The notes beneath the pieces were generated by a model that ran no database searches, was not told the DNA's origin, and saw only the letters and a program-made list of their open reading frames with translations. A stretch of DNA of 33,935 bases from contig NZ_JAVIFU010000060.1 of assembly GCF_031157315.1 (NCBI RefSeq), positions 1 through 33,935 of the forward strand, read 5' to 3'. Source of the DNA: Paenibacillus sp. LHD-38 (GTDB taxonomy: Bacteria > Bacillota > Bacilli > Paenibacillales > Paenibacillaceae). Shown piece after piece: positions 7,279 to 15,298 of the stretch; position 1 is the first letter of the stretch, and every line of letters starts with the position of its first letter. The position numbers and the translations under genes were made by a program.

Positions 7279-9138
7279 TCAGCCCATTTTCTTCACGGTA
7301 TGTTTTTTTTCCTTCCGCTTCTGCTGGATCTCGTCCAGGTACAAGGTAAACTTCGAATGGCCGCTGTAGGATATAAACAGCCAATCTAGTGCGCGAGTGA
7401 GGGCCATATAGAAGAGTGATACTTCACGCTCTTCAGCCTCCTCCAGCGAGAACGGCATATTCTCCGTATTGACTATGAATACCGCGCGAAAATCGAGTCC
7501 CCTTGCGCCTTCGACTGTCGATATTTGGATAGCATCGCTGGCTCGTTCGGAGGGCTGCTTTGAATCGGTATCTACCGTTAACACGATATACGGGAGACCT
7601 TGCCGTTCCAACTCCTTACGGATCATATCGATATAAGATAGATAATAGTTATTTTTCACGCGATGCAAAATGACCATTTCGGCGTACGGTACTTTTTTCT
7701 CGTCATGCAGGTACTGGATACGCTTCACGACAGCAGCGATCTCTTCTTGGAAGCTGCCGCAGCGCAAAATCGCGGGCTCCGGCCCTTTTCGCCGTGTGCT
7801 CTGGGGTGGGATGATCTCGACACCGTCGATCGAGCCCTCCTGTACTTTGTTCTGAAGCGGCGAATGGTGCTGATAGAAGCTCCACGCAAATTGCACGATT
7901 TGGGCAGTATTGCGATAATTAATGGATAGGATGCGGGAGCGGTCTCTGGAATCTTGCGCTTGATTTTGTATGCTTGGACTCAGCATATGATTCAGCAGCC
8001 TCAGCCACTCCGTGTCAAACTCCTGCCCCTTGTCGATGAGAATGGCGTCGTAAGATGGAAGGATCGCTTCCTTCTTCTCCAGCTTCGCGATAAGGCCGGG
8101 AATGTCCGTTTCCCTAGCATTCAACACCTTCGCCAACCACTCATGAAAATGATAAACCGCAACGTTATGCTCACGGATCCTGTTATCCTTTTGCTCCTCC
8201 AGCATCATCCAATCAAAAAGATCCTCCGGCTCATCCATTAATTCATCAATCATTTGCCGAAGGCTTAACGATAAGGAACGGCTATGGCTTAGGACAAGCA
8301 TTTTCCAATCCGGATTTTGTTTGGCCAAAATTTTGGCGCGGCTTGCAAGGACAACTGTTTTATCGCTAGCGGCATTTCCGAGCATTAATCGATGCCGGAC
8401 TTCGAGCTGCTTCGCCATATTTTCCGGATGCAAATCCGCTGCCTTGATATGATGCAGAGACAACAAGAGCTGATCCTGCTCATTCGTGTGCTGGCGGAAT
8501 TCTGCGCCGATACGCGCCTCAGGGAATAGATGATAACGAATCGACTGTATATCCTCCTGCGTTAAAAGGTACCTGCTCCGGCTCCAGGTTGCGAACATGC
8601 CATGAATTTTTTCGATAAACAGATCGGCAGAGAATCCTTCATCCTCCGGATCCATCTCATCGCGGCAAAGCACAAACTGCGGGGAGATAACGTCGTATAG
8701 GTTGTACTTGTCGAAATCCTCCTGCTTCATCCGCGTAAAGACGGTGCCGAATCCGTAAGGGAATTTTAGTGCGCCATGAAGGCCGCCTTCCTGCTGGATG
8801 AGCTGCGGGTCTTTCTTGAGATGGTTCACCACATGACGCGCGATGTCCCTCACTTGCTTATACGGATTTTCCACAGCTTCCAACCGTCCCGCAGATGTAT
8901 ACAGCTGCCACTCGTCATGATCAATTTGAAACAATGCCGACGGGGTATAGTCCTTTACTTCGAGAACTACAAGCCCCAAATCAGGTCCTATAATGACAAA
9001 ATCAGGCCGGCTCCCTTCGATTTCCGGTTCGTAATACACCACGTAGTCATCCGCTAAATACGCCTTCAGCGTCCGAAACAGCAGCCGCTCGCCCGCAGTC
9101 GCACTCGTCCGTATCACCTCGGGAACCATGTACGCCAT
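7279..9138 (-). CDS. NERD nuclease-domain / UvrD-like helicase protein with degenerate ATPase motifs
   Basis: The N-terminal 200 residues form a NERD domain, a predicted PD-(D/E)xK nuclease fold, with Asp46 in RPDFVII and Glu60/Lys62 in VVLEVKDY. A UvrD/Rep-type superfamily 1 region follows. SINYRN (405-410), ISTVEGARGLDF (539-550) and FYMALTRA (576-583) are well kept. The Walker A region reads GNAASDKT (254-261) where GxAGSGKT is expected. The Walker B region reads IDKGQEF (368-374) where IDEGQDF is expected. The stretch between the two RecA lobes is short and lacks the usual motif III glutamine segment. The reading frame is whole, so the NERD part may still function. The ATG has GAGGTG seven bases upstream. 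It is a single gene with its own terminator. Confidence 0.85.
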   Translation of the reverse strand: MAYMVPEVIRTSATAGERLLFRTLKAYLADDYVVYYEPEIEGSRPDFVIIGPDLGLVVLEVKDYTPSALFQIDHDEWQLYTSAGRLEAVENPYKQVRDIARHVVNHLKKDPQLIQQEGGLHGALKFPYGFGTVFTRMKQEDFDKYNLYDVISPQFVLCRDEMDPEDEGFSADLFIEKIHGMFATWSRSRYLLTQEDIQSIRYHLFPEARIGAEFRQHTNEQDQLLLSLHHIKAADLHPENMAKQLEVRHRLMLGNAASDKTVVLASRAKILAKQNPDWKMLVLSHSRSLSLSLRQMIDELMDEPEDLFDWMMLEEQKDNRIREHNVAVYHFHEWLAKVLNARETDIPGLIAKLEKKEAILPSYDAILIDKGQEFDTEWLRLLNHMLSPSIQNQAQDSRDRSRILSINYRNTAQIVQFAWSFYQHHSPLQNKVQEGSIDGVEIIPPQSTRRKGPEPAILRCGSFQEEIAAVVKRIQYLHDEKKVPYAEMVILHRVKNNYYLSYIDMIRKELERQGLPYIVLTVDTDSKQPSERASDAIQISTVEGARGLDFRAVFIVNTENMPFSLEEAEEREVSLFYMALTRALDWLFISYSGHSKFTLYLDEIQQKRKEKKHTVKKMG

Positions 9139-9253
9139 CCTTTGTCACCTCTCGTTCGATTTTTCTAGTTGATGCTAGTATAAAGCCTATTTTGCTCGAT
9201 GTGTAGCCAAAAACGTTGGAAGAGCTGTATTACGCATTTTTTTCACCATACGG

Positions 9254-9452
9254 GCGTCTGGTTAATTTAGATGGAATTTCTCCTTCTAAAATGACTGAAT
9301 CAGCCGATTTTGATCCATTAGATGGAATTTCTCCAGTTATATTTTAGATTCCAACGGGATTATCGGAAAATCAGAGAATTAACGTGAGAAATTCCATCTA
9401 TTTTTTAAAATCGAACGGGCTCGGTATATTTACATGGAGAAATTCCATCTAA
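9254..9452. repeat. Inverted-repeat element, copy A
   Basis: The element begins near GTTAATTTAGATGGAATTTC and ends near GAGAAATTCCATCTAA. Its terminal arms, 17 bases each (9267-9283 and 9436-9452), are exact reverse complements. A second nested pair of the same motif lies inside (about 9319-9334 and 9386-9400). It is closely similar to copy B over its full length. The shape is that of a small non-autonomous mobile element or a structured-RNA repeat. Confidence 0.75.
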
Positions 9453-9485
9453 AGCTGAGTCTTAGATATGGCGGCTCCATTTTTG

Positions 9486-9663
9486 TGAGAAGGAGCATAT
9501 ATAGAGCAGCGCGGGCATTTCTAGTGAGAAGGAGCACGTAGAGTAGGGCGGCGCTTTTCTAGTGAATAGGAGTACATCGAGCTGCGCGGCGCTTTTTTAT
9601 GAAAAGGAGTATCGTTGCTCCTTTTTAGAGAGAAGGAGCACAAAGAGCAGCAGCTCGGCGCTC
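9486..9663. repeat. Degenerate tandem array, five units of about 37-39 bp
   Basis: Units start near 9486, 9525, 9563, 9600 and 9629. Each begins TGAGAAGGAGCA or a close variant and usually runs through GAGCAGCGCGG to CTTTTCTAG. A partial sixth unit lies near 9905. The units vary too much from one another for a CRISPR array and have no distinct spacers. Confidence 0.7.
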
Positions 9664-9670
9664 CATAATG

Positions 9671-9870
9671 GCGTTTAGCTAATTTAGATGGAATTTCTCC
9701 TTCTAAAATGTCCAAATCTATCGGGATTGATCGATTAGATGGAATTTCTCCCGTTATATTTGAGAATACATTGAAATTATTGGATAAATCGGTGAATTAA
9801 CGTGAGAAATTCCATCTATTTTTAAAAATCGAACGGGCCTGGTTCATTTACATGGAAAAATTCCATCTAA
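9671..9870. repeat. Inverted-repeat element, copy B
   Basis: This is the second copy of the 200-bp element, in the same orientation as copy A and 417 bases away. It has the same four GATGGAATTTCTCC-type motifs in the same order and orientation, and the same CGTGAGAAATTCCATCTATT segment. The right terminal arm has one change (AAAAATTCC for GAGAAATTCC). Confidence 0.75.
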
Positions 9871-9940
9871 TGTTGACTATTGTTGTGTTTGGCAGCTCCT
9901 TTATGGAGAGAAGGAGCCACGCTGCTAGCTCCCCCGCACC

Positions 9941-10963
9941 TTAGCGCTCCGCCGTCACTGCGAAATAAACAGGGAGCATCCCGAGCGTCAACGAATCGGT
10001 GAAGGTATGCAGCTGAGCGGCCTGAAAGCCTTGGGCTTCCATCAGCCTGATCAGCTGTTTTTTTCTGAAAAAGTTCGCTTGCGAGCGATGGAACGTAGGA
10101 TCGGCCGTATGCGAACGAAGCAGCTTATTCCTGAAAAACTGGACCACTTTCTTGCTGAAAATACCCTTTCTAGAGAAGAGGTAATTGCCTATATAGCCTG
10201 AACCATGCACGAGCAGAAAAACCTTGCCTCCCGGGGAAAGCACCCGGTACATCTCCTCCAGCGCTTGTTCCACGTTTAAATATTGCAGCGCCACTCTGCA
10301 TACAACAAAATCAACAGAATGATCCGCTAGCGGAATCTGATGCGCGTCCGCAGCCTTCGTAATAACCGTACAACTACGATTGCTTTGTTCCAGCAGAAGC
10401 TTAACAGAATGATCCGCTAGCGGAATCCGGTGCGCATCAGCAACCTTCGCAATAACCGTACAGCTACGATTGCTTTGTTCCAGCAGAAGCTCAACAGAAT
10501 GATCCGCTAGCGGAATCCGATGCACATCCGCAGCCTTCGCAATAACCGTGCTGCTCCGATTGTTTTGTTCTAGCAGCAGCGTTTCCAGCAGCTCGATCTG
10601 GCTCGCATTAGCATCAAAGCCATATATAATGTCCGGCTTGCTTTCGAGCAAGGAGAATATCGTCGCCCCTGCCCCGCAGCATAGATCCAGTATTCTTTTG
10701 CGGTTGCTGGCCTCTTGTTGCAGAAGTAGATCGAAGGAGTCAGGCTCATAAACCTGCCGATAATGCTCGTAACAGGCATATCCAAACTCTTTATCCAAGA
10801 GCTTTAAATCGCTGGACAGCACACCTTTTGAAATCAACGTTGCCTTGATGGCTTCTGTCGGCTGTTTCCTATTTCTTCTGTTCAAGCCATTTTCTCTGCC
10901 AAAAAAATACGCGGCACCTGCCAGCAAATCCCGGTTAAGAACAATTTCTGATTTTACGCTCAC
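9941..10963 (-). CDS. Class I SAM-dependent methyltransferase with three internal 30-residue repeats
   Basis: The product (340 residues) has a class I methyltransferase core: motif I ILDLCCGAGAT (91-101), an acidic residue at the end of strand 2 in IIYGFDAN, a post-motif loop IPLADHSVDFVVCRVALQYL, and MYRVLSPGGKVFLLVHGSG. The target is unknown. Residues 129-158, 159-188 and 189-218 are three near-identical copies of a 30-residue segment (LLLEQ-NRS-TVI-K-AD-H-IPLADHSV). They correspond to exact 90-bp DNA repeats at 10490-10579, 10400-10489 and 10310-10399. Relatives need only one copy between strands 3 and 4. The start is GTG with GGGGGAGAGG six bases upstream, and the gene overlaps the end of the deacetylase gene. 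This suggests joint expression and a role in modifying a cell-surface or extracellular polysaccharide. Confidence 0.85.
   Translation of the reverse strand: MSVKSEIVLNRDLLAGAAYFFGRENGLNRRNRKQPTEAIKATLISKGVLSSDLKLLDKEFGYACYEHYRQVYEPDSFDLLLQQEASNRKRILDLCCGAGATIFSLLESKPDIIYGFDANASQIELLETLLLEQNNRSSTVIAKAADVHRIPLADHSVELLLEQSNRSCTVIAKVADAHRIPLADHSVKLLLEQSNRSCTVITKAADAHQIPLADHSVDFVVCRVALQYLNVEQALEEMYRVLSPGGKVFLLVHGSGYIGNYLFSRKGIFSKKVVQFFRNKLLRSHTADPTFHRSQANFFRKKQLIRLMEAQGFQAAQLHTFTDSLTLGMLPVYFAVTAER
10310..10579 (-). repeat. Three tandem 90-bp in-frame repeats inside the methyltransferase gene
   Basis: GATCCGCTAGCGGAATC recurs at exactly 10321, 10411 and 10501, and each 90-bp unit matches its neighbours with only a few base changes. 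The period is a multiple of three, so the frame is kept. The second and third encoded units are most alike. Confidence 0.97.
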
Positions 10964-11788
10964 TCAGCGCCTCTCCCCCGATCTGAGGGTAATACCTGTT
11001 TAACGACATACAGCTATAATCGCCCAAAAGCATTTTCAGCTTGTTATACGCAGCTTCTAAACCATAATAACGTCTAATGCCATTAAGCTTCGAAGTGTTG
11101 AAAATACGAGGCTGATGCTGATCCAAATCATAGGGATGGATATAAAAAACGAACGAGTCCCGTTTTCTAATGATGCTGCTTGCCCCTAAGCTAAATAAAC
11201 GATAAGGATAAATGCGAAAATAACCTCCGCCGCCCCAAGGAATATTAAATCCGTTTAAGGGATAAACCGGCAGAGGGATCTCCCAAAGGCCGTCCCTGAT
11301 TTTAAAAGGAAAAGAGTCAGACGCAGGTAAATTAAACTTGGAGTATAACTTGTTAAAGGTATTGGGAATTTGGCTTGAATCATAAGTAAAACCTTCTTCA
11401 ATTAATAGATCGAGCCCCCAATCCGTTATGGAAAAACACGGAGCGCGATAACCATGCACTTTTGAGCCTATTATATTTTCTAAAATGTCCTTGGACATAC
11501 GGATGTCTTGCTTGAACTCTTGGGGGGACTGTTGATAGACCAATCGATGGGAATATCCGTGGAAAGCGATTTCATGACCTCTGCGATGTATTTCTTTAAT
11601 TAAGTCAGGTCGTCTCTCCGCAAACAGCCTAAGACAAAAAAAGTGCCAGTCGCCGCATTTTCGTCCAGTAAATCCAGGATTTGATGGAGCGGCTTCTCCA
11701 GTCTTAATTCATAGCCCTCCCATTCCGAGAGCGATAAATCCGGGCTGCAAAACCAGTCTTCCACATCGACCGTAAAAGCCATTCTCAT
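10935..11788 (-). pseudogene. Polysaccharide deacetylase (DUF3473-type) with one frameshift
   Basis: Two minus-strand frames join into one polysaccharide deacetylase. The first (from 11788) begins MRMAFTVDVEDW, containing the metal-site aspartate, and stops after GTFFVLGCLRRDDLT. The second resumes with EIHRRGHEIAFHGYSHR (the HxxxH metal site), then GYRAPCFSI, then PWGGGGYFRIYP, which marks the DUF3473 type linked to exopolysaccharide export loci. Restoring one G near 11620 (CTGTTTGCGG to CTGTTTGGCGG) gives a continuous protein. Apart from that base, all motifs look sound. It may be a recent mutation or a sequencing error. The start has GGGTGGG six bases upstream, and the 3' end overlaps the methyltransferase start. 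Confidence 0.85.
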
Positions 11789-11810
11789 GACGATCCCACC
11801 CTTCTCCCCT

Positions 11811-11839
11811 ATTATTCCTCATACGTCGAACGATGGCAA
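11811..11839 (-). promoter_or_regulatory. Predicted promoter of the deacetylase-methyltransferase pair
   Basis: The minus strand reads TTGCCA (11834-11839), 17 bases, then AATAAT (11811-11816), about 20 bases before the deacetylase start codon. Spacing and -10 fit a sigma-A promoter. Confidence 0.4.
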
Positions 11840-11897
11840 CATTTGTATGCGTTAGAATGATTTTGGATGGGTGGGAAGAACGATTACATCTGCTAGA

Positions 11898-13460
11898 CTA
11901 AGTTTTGTTGAAGTGCTTGATGACCACATTCTCAAAGATCGCGGTGCCGCCTTCCGAAAAAAGACTAATCGCTTTATCGTTCAATTCCGGAAAAACTTCA
12001 TTGGAAAAAGCGATTTTACCCTCATCAATAAACACTTCAATGCTTGTTTTATCAATCAGGATCTTTAAGTGAACCTTCTTCTTCCTCACATCAAATGGCG
12101 CTCTGCTTTCAAGATATCTACTACTCGTATCGGGCTGCCCTGTAAAAGCTCGATTGACGTAAGCGTACTGTCCTTCTACAAAAACTCCGACATCTACATG
12201 GCGGGTTTTGTCTGCTGATTCTCGAAGCCTTAATCCGATATTGTTAATCTCCGACCAAGAGATATCGGCGTCCAGCTGGTACGTATCCCCCGTTACCGGA
12301 AGTGTTGCAGAGCCATCAACTTTTATTCGTTTAAAGGAATCCGCCTTGCTCGTCCATTGATCTAATGTTTCAATTGGCTGTGATACCAAGCTGTACGTGT
12401 GATCCCCGGCTTGTTTTAATTTAATTTGACGCACAATGGAATCCGTTCCGTTAAAGCCTTCTTTCAGCGTTGGCGTATTGTGGGGGTAATCCCAATTATT
12501 CATCCAGGCCAAAGCATAACGATAATTGTATTTATCGCTGCCTTTTCCCTCTTCAAACGTTACAGCGCCATACCAATCGTAGCCATAATCTAACCACTGA
12601 GGCTCTTTGTAATCCGCGGAAAATTCTTTCCCGTTGAAGCTGCCCGTCCAGTAAGCGTAGGTGTTTGGTTTTCCTATCAATTTGCCATTTGCGCTGGCAC
12701 CCAGAATCCATTTCAAGCTGCCGTCATCCGCCCGCATCAAATAAAGATCGGGACACTCCACAATACCGATATTTTCCGTGAAGAAACCGCTTGTATAGCG
12801 CCAATCTTTTAAATTACGAGACTCGTAAAAACCTATCTTCGTTCCTTCCGCTATGGCCATCACCCATTTATGAGCTTGTTCGTCCCAAATCACTTTTGGA
12901 TCTCTAAAATCTGCCGTACCCGGATTTGGCATAATCGGATCATCGCGATAGGATTTAAACGTTTTTCCTTTGTCCGTACAGTACCATAAATATTGCTCCT
13001 GCTTCCCGCCATCTGCGGAGGGCTGGGTTACAATCGCGACAAGAGCTCCTTTTCCAAAGCCAGCCGTATTATTATCGTCCACAACGACGGATCCCGACCA
13101 TGGATCGCCATTTTTGTTTGTATATTTAGGAATGGCCACCCCTTCATCCTTCCAATGCAGCAAATCCGTTGATGTGGCATGCCGCCATTCCGTCCCGTTT
13201 CCATCTGGATAATCACGATTATAGAGATAATAGTAATGATATTTTCCATCCAAATAAATCGGCCGCTGCGGGTCGTTTTTCCACTTGTCGGGTGCGGTGA
13301 AATGATAAGCAGCCCGATAAGTCGGCTTAGGATGAGAAACGTTGGATTCCTTCTTCTTGTTCTTTCCTAAGTCATAAGTTACTGATACTATCGCGACCAA
13401 ACCGATTAAACAGATGATGAATACAACGATTCTTTTAACGACCTTCTTATTATTGTTCAA
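11898..13460 (-). CDS. levB: Endolevanase / levan hydrolase (GH32)
   Basis: The 520-residue product closely matches what I know of B. subtilis LevB, which cuts levan internally to oligofructans. The three GH32 catalytic sites are visible: Asp63 in KNDPQRPIYLDG (nucleophile), Asp187 in FRDPKV (transition-state stabiliser) and Glu235 in VECPDLY (acid/base). A C-terminal beta-sandwich ends near VVIKHFNKT. An N-terminal hydrophobic segment (VVFIICLIGLVAIVSV) after lysines is a signal anchor, so it acts outside the cell or on the membrane surface. The TTG at 13458-13460 was chosen over the upstream in-frame ATG because GAGGTG sits five bases before it and it places the basic-hydrophobic signal at the start. 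It lies just downstream of sacB, as in B. subtilis. Confidence 0.92.
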   Translation of the reverse strand: MNNNKKVVKRIVVFIICLIGLVAIVSVTYDLGKNKKKESNVSHPKPTYRAAYHFTAPDKWKNDPQRPIYLDGKYHYYYLYNRDYPDGNGTEWRHATSTDLLHWKDEGVAIPKYTNKNGDPWSGSVVVDDNNTAGFGKGALVAIVTQPSADGGKQEQYLWYCTDKGKTFKSYRDDPIMPNPGTADFRDPKVIWDEQAHKWVMAIAEGTKIGFYESRNLKDWRYTSGFFTENIGIVECPDLYLMRADDGSLKWILGASANGKLIGKPNTYAYWTGSFNGKEFSADYKEPQWLDYGYDWYGAVTFEEGKGSDKYNYRYALAWMNNWDYPHNTPTLKEGFNGTDSIVRQIKLKQAGDHTYSLVSQPIETLDQWTSKADSFKRIKVDGSATLPVTGDTYQLDADISWSEINNIGLRLRESADKTRHVDVGVFVEGQYAYVNRAFTGQPDTSSRYLESRAPFDVRKKKVHLKILIDKTSIEVFIDEGKIAFSNEVFPELNDKAISLFSEGGTAIFENVVIKHFNKT

Positions 13461-13595
13461 ATCGACACCTCGCTTTTCATGCTGCTGTACCCTGAACAAG
13501 CGTAAACGGCTGTCGCCGTCCTCTGTGGCAAAAGCAGTCGTTTCGCGGAGATATATAAGCACATTTATATGTGAAAACATATAAATTCTTATATA

Positions 13596-13634
13596 TTAAA
13601 AAAAAGAAAACGCCAATGTAAAATTGACATTTTC
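13596..13634 (-). terminator. Terminator or attenuator between sacB and levB
   Basis: On the minus strand a 12-bp RNA stem (13623-13634 with 13606-13617) closes with only A-U, G-C and G-U pairs over a five-base loop and is followed by nine T. It follows the sacB stop by about 30 bases. Partial readthrough would set a high sacB to levB ratio. A second AT-rich inverted repeat (about 13563-13586) follows it. Confidence 0.7.
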
Positions 13635-13665
13635 TTCTTTTGTTATTGAGGAGGCTTGTTATCTG

Positions 13666-15132
13666 TTAATTGTTAATCGTTAATTGCCCTTGTTCGAGGA
13701 TGCTGTTCTTCACAACGGAAGTCTTGGAGCCTTTAATGTTCATCACGAAGCTTGGGGCAAAAGTAGAATGACGATCCTCAAAGTAGCCTCTATTCGTCAT
13801 GTAGCTAGTGATAACCACATTATTGCCTTTCACTTGCGGAATCGCAAAGTGAGCGTAGCTCCATGTAATATCATAAGGATTAAGATCTTGATGAAGGACA
13901 AGTCCTGTGCCGTTCATTGGTTTGTACGGTCCGTTCAAATCATTTGAGACGTACCCGAGCATGTAAATGTCTTCTTTATCGATTCCATCAATGTACATTT
14001 TCGAGCCTCTTGAACTTGTGAACAAATACCATTTGCCATTCAGTTCGAATACGTTAGCACGTTCAATCTCATCGGTTACGGTATTGGATGCGATCAGCGG
14101 CTTCATTTCTTTTTTGAACGTATAATCGTCATTTAATTCAATGATACCGAGTGCGCCATTCGCAATTTCCGCATAGGGTTTGTTCGGGCTTTGCAGCAGC
14201 TTATTTTTCTCCGCTTGGAAGAAGGCTTTGTTTCCGCCATAATAAGCCTTATTAAACAACGATTCTGCTCCTTGGTAACCCGTTTCTGATCCGGTATTCG
14301 CTTCAAAAACAAGGTATTTACGGCCGTTCTCCTCTACATAGTGAGGATCTCTTAAGGTATGATTATCATTATAATCGCCCTTACTGAAACCAGTGGTATC
14401 AACGGTTTGATAAATCTTGCCTTCTTTGCCGTCATAGATCGATTTGAAATCTTCTACGCCATCCACGTTCAGCGTATCGCCACTCGGCTGAGACACATTG
14501 ATTTGCGCCGTTGTTAAAGTTTGTTTCCCGTAAAATCCACGAGCCGGATCCCAAGGGTGACGATTGGTATAGAACAAGCGAACTTTGCCGTCGGAAGTCA
14601 TCGTTGCGGAACCCGACCATTCTTCGGCTTGATTGTTTAGAATCGCGTCATTCGGCACGAATTTGTCGCTATCCTTAAATACCCGGCCCGCATTCTTCCA
14701 GCTGCTAAGGGATGTATCTCCAGCTTTCTTATAGAACAAATAAATAAACGTGTCCGAACCTCGTTTAGGGTCTCCCGCCAAACCAAACACGATTTGGTAG
14801 CCGTTATAGTTTGCCACGGTTCCATCTGCATTTTGCAGCGGCCAAGTATCCCAAACATCCATTTCGATTTTGTTGCCATTCTCATCGTACTTGATTGCCG
14901 AAGGAATGTTCTTAATGGTTGAAGCATCGAATGCGGGCACTTTGAATTTTTCATTGTTTTGCTGCTCAGGTAATTTCAACATGTCAGCGCGTGTGATGTG
15001 GGAAAAACCGTAGCTTTCGTTAAAATCGCTGCTGTTTTTATCTTTTGCAAATGCTTGAGTCCCGCCTCCTGCCAGTAATACGGCGGTGAAGGTTACTGCT
15101 GTCGCTTGTTTCATCATTCTTTTGAAATTCAT
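13666..15132 (-). CDS. sacB: Levansucrase (GH68), secreted
   Basis: The product (488 residues) transfers fructose from sucrose to growing levan. The GH68 triad is present: Asp95 in DVWDTWPL (nucleophile), Asp262 in TLRDPHY (transition-state stabiliser) and Glu355 in TDEIERANV (acid/base). EEWSGSA and SGSATMTSDG also match the family. The N-terminus is a typical signal peptide: MNFKRMMKQ, a hydrophobic stretch, then a cleavage site after TQAFA. The ATG at 15130-15132 has AGAGGAG seven bases upstream; a TTG two codons earlier lacks one. Levan made here would be cut by the neighbouring levB product. No recognisable SacY-type antiterminator hairpin was found in the leader, so control more likely runs through the nearby two-component system. 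Confidence 0.97.
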   Translation of the reverse strand: MNFKRMMKQATAVTFTAVLLAGGGTQAFAKDKNSSDFNESYGFSHITRADMLKLPEQQNNEKFKVPAFDASTIKNIPSAIKYDENGNKIEMDVWDTWPLQNADGTVANYNGYQIVFGLAGDPKRGSDTFIYLFYKKAGDTSLSSWKNAGRVFKDSDKFVPNDAILNNQAEEWSGSATMTSDGKVRLFYTNRHPWDPARGFYGKQTLTTAQINVSQPSGDTLNVDGVEDFKSIYDGKEGKIYQTVDTTGFSKGDYNDNHTLRDPHYVEENGRKYLVFEANTGSETGYQGAESLFNKAYYGGNKAFFQAEKNKLLQSPNKPYAEIANGALGIIELNDDYTFKKEMKPLIASNTVTDEIERANVFELNGKWYLFTSSRGSKMYIDGIDKEDIYMLGYVSNDLNGPYKPMNGTGLVLHQDLNPYDITWSYAHFAIPQVKGNNVVITSYMTNRGYFEDRHSTFAPSFVMNIKGSKTSVVKNSILEQGQLTINN

Positions 15133-15232
15133 AATCAATCTCCTCTATAATTTGTATTTGGTTTTCTCAAGACCAGATGTAAACCTCTGATAATGGTCTA
15201 CCTCTCTCCCCCCCTTGTTCTGTGTTACTCAT

Positions 15233-15290
15233 ATTTTAATAAAGACGAACCGTTGTGGACATGTTGTACATTGATGTATCTACGGGCTTA
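15233..15290 (-). promoter_or_regulatory. Possible activator-dependent sacB promoter region
   Basis: A -10-like TAAAAT (15233-15238) lies about 100 bases before sacB, but no good -35 stands at the right distance. Upstream is a short near-palindrome TACATTGATGTA (15267-15278) and repeated ACATG/ACATC words. A missing -35 with upstream repeats is what an AraC-type activator site could look like. The link to the neighbouring response regulator is inference. Confidence 0.3.
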
Positions 15291-15298
15291 TATTGATC

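Larger units (their letters stand above)
9139..9940. repeat. Non-coding repeat-rich intergenic block
   Basis: This 800-base stretch holds no credible gene. It contains two copies of a 200-bp element with inverted-repeat ends (9254-9452 and 9671-9870), separated by a degenerate tandem array of GAGAAGGAGCA-type units. A small minus-strand reading frame (9521-9715) is made from the repeat sequence itself and looks spurious. Confidence 0.8.

Noticed and set aside
9486..9663. CRISPR array
   Set aside because: The units are imperfect, lie directly end to end, and have no spacers; no cas gene is present.
9521..9715. 64-residue minus-strand protein
   Set aside because: It is read entirely from the tandem repeat units, has no ribosome binding site, and its sequence simply reflects the repeat.
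15133..15240. SacY-type antiterminator (RAT) and terminator in the sacB leader
   Set aside because: Only a weak 6-bp pairing (AGACCA/TGGTCT) is visible, without a T tail or a clear RAT sequence.
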